From Zopfochytrium polystomum (taxonomy: Eukaryota; Chytridiomycota; Chytridiomycetes; Chytridiales; Chytridiaceae), in the NCBI GenBank assembly GCA_025765615.1, contig JAIVFJ010000055.1, positions 124,001-188,000 of the forward strand: 64,000 nt of DNA. Reading direction: 5' to 3'. Within the stretch, counting starts at the first letter, position 1. Each line of letters opens with the position of its first letter. Positions 1 to 9,157 of this stretch are shown here, one piece after another. The translations under genes and the position numbers were made by a program. The notes under the pieces were generated by a model. That model searched no databases. It saw nothing but the letters and a program-made list of their open reading frames with translations, and was not told where the DNA came from.

Positions 1-19
1 GGAAAAGCTGTGCCACCAA

Positions 20-620
20 AAACACCACTCAATTCAAACGTGTTTATTCATGGATTTGCATTACCCACGGCACCCAAAGCGAACATCCATTCGAAATGTG
101 CAACAATAAAACGTATTCCTATTGTTCATGATCACATCTTGTATCCTTGTTGGCATACTTTCAACCAAAGCTTGAAGGAAGCTTGGATCAACCTCTCTCC
201 ACACCTTCTTGACCGATTCCCTCAGTGCTTCAAGACCTGTTGGGCGATCCTGAACAACAACTCGCTTGACATGAGCCTACAGGTTCTCGAGGGGTTCAAA
301 CCAGGACTCTGCGGCGGCCAGTTCATAACGCAGAGCCCTATTTCTTCAAACAATTTTTTTTACGCATTTTACTGTGTGTCCGGCGCGTTGTCATGCTGGT
401 AGACAATGTTCTTCTCAAGAAAGTCCTCTTCATCATTATCCTCAGCAATAAACTCAATGAACACTTGAAGCTTGGCAGTTACAACATCCAAACACTGTCA
501 GCTGTTCAATCAGCCTTCAATCATGGAATAGCTTCCTGTCTTGTTCTCACAAAAACATGCCCAAATGGAGAAAGAGTTGCGTCTACTCTTGCATGATCTT
601 TGCAGACACTCTTTTGAAGC
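20..620 (-). pseudogene. Tc1/mariner transposase remnant
   Basis: Reading the minus strand gives the C-terminal half of a Tc1-like DDE transposase: a WPPQSPGLNPLENL-type block (about 285-330), then a PTGLEAL and SMPTR region typical of the family C-terminus. Upstream (about 400-610) lies weaker similarity that includes an FGHVF-like stretch. In-frame stops and frameshifts interrupt it, for example within the DNAP region near 390. It is an inactive cut-and-paste transposon relic that continues off the left edge or is truncated there. The plus-strand ORFs over this region are shadows. Confidence 0.7.
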
Positions 621-669
621 TCTTCACCTGCTCGCCGCCATACACAGACCCTTCCCTGTTTCCCAGCCT

Positions 670-977
670 TGTTATGAATCACCCTCTGGAAACCTCTGGA
701 ACCTTCTAGAACATTCCTTCATGGAACCTTGTGGAACCTTCTGAAACCTTCTTTGCTTTCCTGACTTGTCTTGTTGTCATTGGTATCATTGGTATCATTG
801 TATTACTAATTGCTCTTTCTGGAACTTTCTTTGAGACTTGACAAGGAAGACTCTCAAAAGATATAAAAGGGGGATGGGGGACCTGTCCCATCCCTCAAGT
901 GAATTATTGTTTCCAATACAATCATCACTCCTCTCAGTTCCTTGTCTGCCTTGTCCTGTCCTGCCCTGTTACTGACA
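670..977 (+). repeat. Solo-LTR-like repeat, family LTR-B
   Basis: A 308-bp unit starts TGTTATGAATC and ends CTGACA (TG...CA termini). It carries a TATAAAAG box at 862-869. A second copy lies inverted at 12370-12591, where it is flanked by a 5-bp target duplication; that fixes the termini as those of a mobile LTR. No matching target duplication is evident here, so this copy may have recombined. Confidence 0.65.
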
Positions 978-981
978 TTAT

Positions 982-1378
982 CGTTCTCACGATGCCCATG
1001 GGAGAGTGAGCCACTGCCAATGCAGACCTGGGTGCTGGCTTGCACTGTTGACAAATACTCCAAGTATTAAGTGAAACAGAATTCTGGTGTTAACAGTTTC
1101 CTCTCCTCTGCTCAAGCAGATAATAAAGAAAAGGTTTTTACCCTGTGCCAGTCACGCTTGCCCAGCAACTATCATAGCGTGCATATCATCAATATGTATC
1201 AATAATTCATAACAGAGTTTTTTTCTCTTTTCTCTCCAAGTTGGGGAGAAGGACCACCCACAAACACAAATCTCCACTTCATTCACTCCTTTCACTCACT
1301 CACTCAGAGTAGACTGTTTACAATAGGTTCGGGTCCATCATGTGCCTCTTGCTGCCAACCAGTCAGCGCCGCCTAACA
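982..1378 (+). repeat. Rearranged LTR-C copy with inverted end
   Basis: This stretch matches the copia LTR at 5788-6198 (family LTR-C) in plus orientation, from the TTCTCACGATG block to the LTR end GACTGTTTACA at about 1322. The first ~60 bp of the LTR are missing from the left side but appear at 1321-1378 in inverted orientation (CAATAGGTTC...CCTAACA). The copy is therefore internally rearranged. Confidence 0.55.
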
Positions 1379-1545
1379 TGGAGTTTGAGGGTTTTCTCGA
1401 CTGTATGGATATAGAAATGAACTACCATCAGGACGTGACTGCCAATATCATCTATCAGCAAGACAATTCACCAGCTCACAAAGCAGTTAAAGTGGGATGT
1501 TGGTTTCAGAATTGTGGATTGAACGTTCTGGACTTTTTTTATTTT
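1379..1545 (+). pseudogene. Tc1/mariner transposase fragment
   Basis: Plus-strand translation contains YQQDNSPAHKAVKVGCWF followed by NVLDF. This is the second catalytic-Asp block of Tc1/mariner transposases (QQDNAPxHxAxxVxxWF...VLDWP). Only about 55 codons are recognisable, so it is an isolated fragment next to LTR debris. From 1546 to about 2100 I see only A/T homopolymer runs and no gene. Confidence 0.6.
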
Positions 1546-2203
1546 GGCAAGGTCTACCACAACTAATTCAACAGTTTTGTACCCTGAAAAAAGAGAAGTC
1601 CTAAGCTGGCAAACCTGTTTTCTATTGCAATAGAGAGGGGGTGGGTTAATAATTTTTGGCTTTGGTGCCCAATCAAAACTTGAGAGCATCTCCACTGGTG
1701 ATCCAAATTTTTTTTTTCATTTTTTTTTTGCTCGAAAACAAAAAATTTCAGAGGGTGGTCGAAATTTTTCGTCCAACCCTTTTTTGGGTTCCTCCAAACC
1801 TCCTGCAGTTTGATGTCATTCTTTCTTGCACCAAAGGGGCGTTGCCGGAGCACCGGTGGGCGCAGCCTGTTCTGGTTCATTTAGACAAAAACTGGCAACC
1901 TTCGCCGCCCGACCAAAAAAATTTGGATTTCTGAGGGGATATTCGAAAAGGAAGAATTGGGGCGGGTGTCTGTCTCTCTGTCTATTTACTCCCACTGCCT
2001 CCTCTCTCTGTCTGTCTCTGCAGGACGCTTGTTGAAAGAAAATTTTAGGTTTCATTTATTGTGTTTATTAGTATGCAAAAAAAAAAGAAAATAGAACAAG
2101 GCTTTTTTTTTCCCCCTTTTTCCCGAATTCCTGCAGAATACGAATTGATTGGTTCGGCGCTTGTTTTTGGGTTGGGTTCTTTTTTTCTTTTGTCAGAAAC
2201 TAG

Positions 2204-2211
2204 TATAAATA
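2204..2211 (+). promoter_or_regulatory. TATA box of the 2502 gene
   Basis: TATAAATA lies about 290 bp upstream of the start codon at 2502, in an otherwise unique stretch. The distance implies a 5' leader of roughly 260 nt, rich in C and T. Confidence 0.5.
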
Positions 2212-2501
2212 ACGCAAGAAAAGAAAATTCATTTCACACAACCGACAGACTGTCGCTCTCGCCAATCCTCGTCATCAATCGTTCGTTCGGCGCCTCGCCC
2301 CCTCCGTCTTAAACTAACTCCCGCCCTCCTTACCACGGCCGCGTCGAGTCGAACCATACCCGTCCACACCCGCCTCGGCGATCTACTCCACCTCCCCTTC
2401 CTCTTCTCTACCTGACGACACTTGGCTCTTTTCTTTTCTTTTTTTCAACACACCACACACGCCAGACATCCTCCCCCACATATCAATCAATCGATCAATC
2501 A

Positions 2502-3389
2502 ATGGTCTGTGCGTTTGCCATCCCCCTTCTCGTCTTGGCCGTCCTTATTGGCGTGGGAGCAGTGATCTATGCTCTCAAGGCCAAGTCGCCGAAAAAGTTT
2601 ATTATCATCGGCACTGGCTTTCTCGCCATCGTGACCGCCCTCCTTGGACTCGCCTCGCAGCTTGGTTTCGTCATTACCTGCGCCGCTGCTGCCGACCAGT
2701 CTTCCACCTCCGCCGACAACGCCAAGAGCAGCACCACCTTGGGGACTAGTAACGCCCAGAGTTTTGTACCAACCATCATCACTAGCAGAGGCGACACCAC
2801 CACCGCCACCTTCACAGCAGCCGTGGGGCCGAGCATAACAACTGGCACCGTACAGGTGAATCCGCCAGCCACGACGGCCGACCCTGGCAGAGGCGACCCT
2901 GGCAGAGGCGACCCCACCACCGTCACTGTTGCGGCTACTGGGGAACCCACAAAGACAACCGCAGTTCCCCCCACCACCGCGCAAGCGGCCCCGCCAGCCA
3001 CGTCGCCGGCGGTCTCGACGTGCGAAAGCTCGACCGATTTTCAAACCTGGGCCTCGGGCTGCTCCGACAGCTGCAACAAGCTGCTCGCGCGGATGGTGAC
3101 GCCGGTGAACGCCACATCATCTGGCGTGCTATGCCCTGATTTCATCGGGCTGACGGGCATCGATTCGCAAGCTTTCAGTTCCTACCAGGTGATCGTGATC
3201 CAAGCCCAGCAGTGCGCCAAGAGCAACCCGTGCCAGAGCAGTGCGTCAAAGGGCGGTCCTAATTGCGCCTTCTACTCGTCGTGCTCGCGCTACGACAGCC
3301 AGTTATCGAGCTGCTACATCGTCGAGAAGCTGGACACAACTGGCGGCACGGTTTTTATTCCCAGCGTGTTTTACTCTTCATGCGTTTGA
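2502..3389 (+). CDS. Membrane-anchored Thr/Ser-rich, Cys-rich protein
   Basis: 295 codons without a visible intron; the ATG sits in CAATCAATGG. Two hydrophobic segments (about residues 4-24 and 32-54) come first, followed by a Thr/Ser/Ala/Pro-rich linker (about 62-165) that includes a duplicated DPGRG motif, and then a C-terminal domain with about 12 cysteines (about 168-295). The pattern suggests a surface protein anchored by its N-terminus, with an O-glycosylatable stalk and a disulphide-bonded head. I do not recognise the family; function unknown. It is the only convincing host gene left of the transposon block. A TATA box lies at 2204. The G+C-rich third positions differ from the surrounding A/T-rich debris. 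Confidence 0.75.
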   Translation: MVCAFAIPLLVLAVLIGVGAVIYALKAKSPKKFIIIGTGFLAIVTALLGLASQLGFVITCAAAADQSSTSADNAKSSTTLGTSNAQSFVPTIITSRGDTTTATFTAAVGPSITTGTVQVNPPATTADPGRGDPGRGDPTTVTVAATGEPTKTTAVPPTTAQAAPPATSPAVSTCESSTDFQTWASGCSDSCNKLLARMVTPVNATSSGVLCPDFIGLTGIDSQAFSSYQVIVIQAQQCAKSNPCQSSASKGGPNCAFYSSCSRYDSQLSSCYIVEKLDTTGGTVFIPSVFYSSCV

Positions 3390-3794
3390 ATTCCATCCTT
3401 GTCGCCATCGTTAGAATTGCAGCTGCCAGCTGCTTGTTTTCTCATTTTCACCCTTCTCCGATTAGGCTTGTTTTGAGCGTCATCCATTTCTCGCTTTGTG
3501 ATCCCCCCCAATGTCATCTCATATTTTATTCTTGGTGCGGGCTCTTGTTTCGCCGGTGTTTTCTATTATTTTTTTCTTTTTGATTGCGTGTTTTCTATGC
3601 GCGCAACGGAACGTTATAGCTGCAGTTCCACAAATTGTTATTTTGGTGCGCGTCTTTTGGCTCTACACTCACAGATTACACCGATGCTCTTTTCCCGTTC
3701 TATTCCTTCTTTCCTCGTCAAACGACGTTACGCATCAGCGACGCTGCTGTCGACAGTGCGACTAAAGAATCAAAACTGTCAAAATGTCTCCTAA

Positions 3795-4313
3795 ATGTGC
3801 CTGAACTACTTTGGAGTTACATTGCGAAAGTCAGTCATAAGATTCGGGGGAGACTCGTCTATGCATGACCGCGTTTCCAAACATCTCACGGCTTGGGATC
3901 CCTCCTCGACGGCCTCCACACGCGACTCCGCAGGCATATGCAAGAACTCCTATGCCGTAGCCAAGTCGTCCGCGCCGTCAGCCCCCTCCCTCACCCACTC
4001 TTCTCCGCCGCCGCCGGCATCCACTCCTCGGGCGTCACCCTGCCCGTCCTCCGTGCCGCCCTCCGCCACGTCTGAATGGTCGCCTCTTCCGGCGAACCCG
4101 ACCTCGCCCCGGCCTTTGCCGAGCTCGCCGCCGCGCCCCTCCCTCGCCCCGCTGAACGTCACGGCTCGCGTCGACGACGTCGGGTTTGCGGCCGCCGGGG
4201 AGGCTGTCGCCCTCGTGAGGGACTTTTTTGCGAGGGCGTTTGCGGAGGGCGGGTGGTGGTGGAGGGGTAGGTGGATGGGAAGGGCGCGGCGTTGTGAAAT
4301 GGAAGGTGTATGA
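3795..4313 (+). other. GC-rich stretch, possible decayed coding region
   Basis: A 172-codon plus-strand frame spans this G+C-rich segment, but the most protein-like text switches frames: LLDGLHTRLRRHMQELLCR (3900-4075) in one frame, and NVTARVDDVGFAAAGEAVA with VRDFFARAFAEGG (4155-4250) in another. This looks like a broken gene or one with undetected introns. No family recognised. A ~19-nt poly-A run follows at about 4384. Between 4400 and 4870 I see nothing. Confidence 0.25.
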
Positions 4314-4876
4314 GGAGCTGGTTTCGTTGCTCGATGGGTGTTTGTTGGCGCCGAGAGAATTGTGTGTTTGATATACCGGGTCCAAAAAAAAAAAAAAAAA
4401 AAGGAAAAACGAAAACACAAAAAGGAAACTGGAGAAAAGGTGAAGAGGGTTGGTTTGCTGCTGCGTTGAGAGGGCGCAGTGAGAGCCGCGAGGGGCGCTT
4501 TGAGAAAAGCAGAGGCGAACGCAGGCGCCCTGTAATACCAGCTGACAGCTCCTAAAGAAAAATGTGGACACTCGAAAAGCTTGGGACGTAACAGCCTGAA
4601 ACAGAAGTGTCCGTCTCGCCAAAAAAAGCGGAATCTCTAAAAGGGTGGGAAAAGCGTTGGAGCGATTTTGAAGGGTGATCACCCCCTCTGTCGTTGCTTT
4701 ACGCTTAAGCCGTTTTTGGCCCCACAGGGCACAAACCCGTCACGCACAGCTTCAACCTCGCCCGTTGGTTTTTTAAAAGTTGGTGGTACCCTCTCATCAA
4801 TGAAAGTAAACTTGACTTCACGCCTCGCCGACCCCCAGCTCACAGTGGAGCTTTAAGGGAGACCCCAGCTAAGACC

Positions 4877-5787
4877 ATGATTGGTGAGATTAGGAATCTC
4901 ACAGGACAAAAAGCGTACTACCATCGGAAAGGCTGCTGTTTTGTTGCAATACGAAGTTCCCAGATTTGGGTACGGTGGGCTGACAAAAAGCCTTATATCA
5001 CCTTGTCAAATTTGCATCCTCCCACCACCACCACCACACAATCAGAGACACCTCACCACGATCCAGGTCACCCAGATCACCACCAAACTTGTATGGAGAA
5101 GCAGCATCACAAGATGCTGCTACATGTGAGACAGTCGTCAGCTTGCACAAGAAGGGATGGAGCCTCAGCAGGATCAGCAACTTGCAAGATTATACTCACT
5201 CCTTTGACCCTGGAATCTGTGGGAGTTTGCAGATGCCCTCCTTTTAAGCAACGGCGCCGTCGTTCTCACCTGCAGTCTCACTGTTGTCCTCACTGTCAGC
5301 TTCACGAACACCAGCCATCCTCTAGCAAACTCCCTTCCCAATGAGCACTAAAGAGATTCACCCCTACACCTTTTCCATGACCTATGAGCCGAAGTTTGGT
5401 GCAAAGCAAGCCAAAAATGCTCTTATTGGCGACATTGCCACTGGTACTCTCCAGTCCCTGAAAAAGGAGAATGTGGCAACCTTTGATCACCCAAGAGTAC
5501 AGATGGAGACCATCTGAGACCTGACATTCAAGCACCATCACCGACCTGCTAAGACTGATACGCACCCTCTGGTTACCGATACGGACATGGACATGTTTTG
5601 AGACGCAGTTTCCAACAGCAACCTCAAAAAGTCCTTTGGGCGCTCAGATTCACATCCATCTCCGTCACATCAGTCCCCCTTGCGTCCTCCACGCCCACTA
5701 AACAAGTGTGTACCGATACTCCAAAGCCGCCCAAACGCATCAGACTCGAAGGAAATTCCGATTTGGGGGAGGCTTTGACATCCACAG
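4877..5787 (+). other. Unresolved interval left of the copia LTR
   Basis: Plus-strand frames of 155 codons (4877-5344) and then about 58 codons (5341-5517) are open, but they have no recognisable domains and are rich in His/Thr/Pro. The interval abuts the LTR-C copy at 5788. It could be flanking single-copy DNA or a remnant of another element; I cannot decide. Confidence 0.2.
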
Positions 5788-6198
5788 TGTAAACAGTCTA
5801 CTCTGAGTGAGTGAGTGGAAGGAGTGAATGAAGTGGAGATGTGGGTTAGTGGATGGTCCTTCTCCCCAACTTGGAGAGAAAGAGAAAAACTCTGTTATGA
5901 ATAATTGATACATAATGATGACATGCATGCTATGATAGTTGCTGGGCAAGTGTGACTGGCACAGGGTAAAAACCTCTCCTATATTATCTACTTGAGCAGA
6001 GGAGGAGAAAAACTGTTCACACCAGGTTTCCAATCCACTTAATACTCGGAGCATTTGTCAACAGCACAAGCCAGCCCCCAGGTCTGCATTGGTGGGGCCT
6101 CGCTCTCCCATGGTCATTGTGAGAATGATAACTGACAGTCACAATAGGTTCAGTCTGTCTTGTGCCTCTTGCTACTAACCATTCAGTTCCACCTAACA
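5788..6198 (-). repeat. Copia 3' LTR (family LTR-C, 411 bp)
   Basis: On the minus strand the unit begins TGTTAGGTGGAAC and ends GACTGTTTACA (TG...CA). A run of seven G (minus strand, 6199-6205) lies directly upstream, the expected place for the polypurine tract, and the copia RNase H domain ends just before it. Related copies lie at 982-1378, about 14965-15131 and 49070-49227. Confidence 0.75.
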
Positions 6199-6889
6199 CC
6201 CCCCCGCACGATGGCCATGGGTGTAGCACCCATTATGCAAAGCGTGCGTAGCCTCTGAGGCTTCAACCGAAAGGGTGTTTGAACGGTTGGAGCAGGGTTG
6301 GAGGCCAAGAAGTGAGGTGAGTCGCTGGTGCTGAGTGAGAATGTCTGCGATCTGGTTGCTGGTTGGTACGTAGCGTACAGTGATCTCTCCAGTGGCTATG
6401 CCTTGTCGGAGGAAATGAGCACGTATGTCAATGTGTTTCGTGCAAACATGTGTGAGAGGGATGAGCACTAGTGCGATTGCAGATTGATTGTCCTCGAGGA
6501 TTGGTAGTGGCTGCCGTGTGGGGAGTTGCAACTCTGATAATACGGCTAGGAGCCATTGTGCTTCTTGGAAGGCTTCAGAAAGTGAGTAGTATTCTGCTTC
6601 CGTGAAGGATGGCAATACTTGATGTTGTTTGCGTGAGACCCAAGAGACAGCAGTGGCCATGAGAAAAAGACATATCCCGTGCGCAGTGTGCAGTCTCCAG
6701 GTTCACCCCCATAGGATGCATCAGCGTATGCAGCTGGTTCAAGGGTGTCATTTGTGAAGAGCTGTAGCGGCTTGTGGCTTTGCCTGTAAAATAATCTGTA
6801 GTCCCAGGTGCCTTTGAGGTAAAGAAGCAGGCGGCAGAGTGCATTGCAATGGCACTGGCGTGGCTTCAGTTGGAACTGGGAGAGCACAT
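6199..6889 (-). pseudogene. Ty1/copia RT end and RNase H, truncated
   Basis: Minus-strand translation gives the end of copia RT (LLLYLKGTWDYRLF) followed by RNase H with its acidic residues in DASYGG, SFTEAEYYSLSEA and EDNQSAIAL, then the THVCTKHIDIRAHFLRQ block. A frameshift near 6660 separates the two parts (YVFF then MATAVSW). The element is cut at 6889/6890, where the G1 3' LTR begins, so gag, protease, integrase and most of RT are missing. It ends in its own PPT and LTR at 5788-6205. Confidence 0.8.
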
Positions 6890-7964
6890 TGTGAGACTGT
6901 GCTCTCTAAATCCTCACCCTGGGCCATGGGTGGCAAATAGAGCAATGGCCTAAATACCAATCCTGAAAAGTGAAAAAGGGCAAAAAGGAGATGTCTAGGG
7001 GTCACTAGACAGGACAATGTATTTGGAGTCTTAAGAAGCCCAAGAAACACAAAGAAACTCTCTTACTATACACAAAGAGAAGACTCTCACACTCAGACCA
7101 AAGGCAACTGTGAAAAGGTGGCACACTAGCAAAGAATGTGCAGGGTTCTCTGGTCCATGACACAGAGTGGGCCCAATGGGAGGCAAAAGCCAAAGCCAAA
7201 GGGGACCGGGAAATCCGGTAACAATGCTGGAGGTGCAAGATGCAACAAGCTCCAGGGAGCGGCACTAAGTGCAGCACTCCAATCCAACTGAAGAAGACAA
7301 GAGAGTGGGGAGGAAAGTGGCCAGACCCCGGTCTGTTGGAGCCACCACCATGGAGCAAGGCTCCCTCTCTGTCAAAGACAAGCCCTAAGTTGGAGGGGGT
7401 TGGACACAGAGGGCAAACACAAGGAACAGTTAGTGTGCAGAGGTGTCTGTTGAATTAAATCAGAACTGTTTTCCACTTAACAGAACCAGACACAACTTGT
7501 CTCACTCCAAGGAGAAGTTCCAACTCAATCCAAGGAGGGGGCACACAGGGGTGGGAGACAGTGGGACTCTTCTTACTTCATCCTACTAGGACACAGACAT
7601 CTGCTTCACCAAGCCAGAGGAATTCCCTATCTTAGAAGTAAGGAAGGTTAACACCCACTCCCTCACCCAAATGTGGCACCATGACATCACAGGCATTAAT
7701 CTGAGAGAAAGAGGGTCTGAACCCAGTGAAGACCAGGCCCACCAGAGGCCACAGGAGCCAACAACCAGGGAAGAGGGGGCATACCTGAGAGACCATTCCT
7801 GCAGCAGTACCTGACCAGACAGCTCATTCATATCCCCTTGAGAGACCTGGATTTGACTAGATGTATTGACAGGAACCTAGAGGCACCACCACAGATTTAC
7901 CCTCCATCCTTCCATCACCAAGTGGCTCCTACCCAGTCCAACCTGAACAGCATGCAGAATTGGT

Positions 7965-8035
7965 GAGGTGTACTGGGGCTTGAACCCAGCACACTGCCAT
8001 CATGGCCAAGAGGACTTCAACCTCCTGTCACACAC
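7965..8035 (-). other. tRNA-like sequence in G1 LTR (B box GGTTCAAGCC)
   Basis: On the minus strand a perfect T-arm (CTGGG / TTCAAGC / CCCAG) with a consensus B box is preceded by a D-arm-like stem (GAGG/CCTC) and a GCC/GGC stem. The acceptor ends pair only with wobbles. It is a degenerate tRNA-derived segment rather than a functional tRNA. Equivalent positions in the other LTRs are about 41396-41466, 44193-44263 and 46752-46822. Confidence 0.4.
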
Positions 8036-8734
8036 CAAGGGACTGCCACCCCCAGCTCTACATACAGTCAGGAAGAAAAGGGCAGGCAAGGGACTTCAGG
8101 CACAGGTTCTCACAGTCAACAAGATGGGGGGCAGCTGCTTAAATAGGAAAGGGTTGGAATCAGCAGGGTGAAGGAAGAAGGAAGGGAAAAGAGGGGAAAA
8201 CATATACAAAAGAACAAAACAATAAATAAAACAGCAAAGAAGAGAGAGGAGGAGTGAGTCACCAAACAATGGGGCTGAGCCATCAAACAAGGAAGACAGC
8301 TCAGAAAATCATGGAGCATTTCTTGGCATCAGCTGCCAAGAAAGATGGAGGAGATGGAGAGAGCTGGTTGGTGCAAAGAGGAAGACAGTCACTCTCAGCC
8401 ACACAAGAAAGAAAAGACACAGACAGAGACAACAAGGAATAAATAAAAGAGAAAACAGGAAAAACCGGAAAAACAGGATAAATTACTAATTGGAAAAATA
8501 AGTAAAAATCACCAATGAAAAGATAAAGAAAAACCCTGTGATCTCATACCCTTTTTATGAGGCATTACATCATGGTAGCAGGTGGTAGGGCTTGTTAGCT
8601 CTGCCATCATCTTGTTAACTCTGTCCATCTGGGCTTAGCACTTCTCCCACAGAAGTGTTTCAGTCCTAAGTCATTTCCAAAAGTGAGGGGCCATTGGCCA
8701 GGCATAGTAGGACTTTGCATTTCTGCCCAGTCTG

Positions 8735-8805
8735 TCAACTAGCATGTCTTGAACTTGGCACCTTCCCAATTGAAGGGAGCGCTCTAACCACTGAGCAAGG
8801 GAGCC
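8735..8805 (-). other. tRNA-like sequence in G1 LTR (A and B boxes)
   Basis: On the minus strand a tRNA-like order is visible: GGCTCCC, a perfect D-arm (GCTC-AGTGGTTA-GAGC, which includes an A box), and an anticodon arm with loop TTCAATT (CAA at the anticodon position). A T-loop GTTCAAGAC follows (GTTCGAGAC in the other copies). The T-stem and acceptor stem are poor. This is the architecture of a tRNA-derived SINE head. Equivalents lie at about 42165-42236, 44962-45033 and 47521-47592. Confidence 0.5.
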
Positions 8806-9081
8806 TTGTATCAGCAATTAGAATCAAGACTGAGTCTTTCTGTCTGCAACATCGCCAATAATAAGTAATAATAGTAGAGCTCAGAGGCAGACATACAGAG
8901 CCAGTCGGAGGCCGTATGGAAACCCAATAAATAATAAGAGAGTAGGAATCCAAGCCTAGTCACGTTTTGCCAGCAAAACGCGGGTCGAGACGGGGTGGTA
9001 ATCCTCACAATTACCAGTTAAAAAGTGGGTATACACTTAATTTATTTGAGGTCACAGGCTCGACAGCCTGTCGTCCTCACA

Positions 9082-9094
9082 GTACCTCTTTTTT
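9082..9094 (-). other. G1 polypurine tract
   Basis: The minus strand reads AAAAAAGAGGTAC immediately before the LTR start TGTGAGG. Position and composition fit the primer for plus-strand DNA synthesis. Confidence 0.6.
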
Positions 9095-9157
9095 ATTATC
9101 GCAGCCATAGATGCGACAAAAGAAAGGTTGTTGCAAAGTCATTTGCGGGTCCAAGGG

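Larger units (their letters stand above)
6890..9081 (-). repeat. G1 3' LTR (LTR copy 1, 2192 bp)
   Basis: This long non-coding unit runs from TGTGAG (6890) to CTCACA (9081), i.e. TG...CA with 6-bp inverted ends. Near-identical copies lie at 40321, 43118 and 45915. The G1 pol stop (9158) and a purine-rich tract (9082-9094) lie immediately upstream on the minus strand, so this is the element's 3' LTR. It contains two tRNA-like sequences, a perfect hairpin at 9054-9071 and another (CGTTTTGC/GCAAAACG) near 8962-8979. Small ORFs inside it are conserved only because the DNA is repeated. Confidence 0.85.

Noticed and set aside
8735..8805. A functional tRNA-Leu(CAA) gene in the LTR
   Set aside because: D-arm and anticodon arm form, but the acceptor stem and part of the T-stem do not. 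It is better read as a tRNA-derived SINE-like head.
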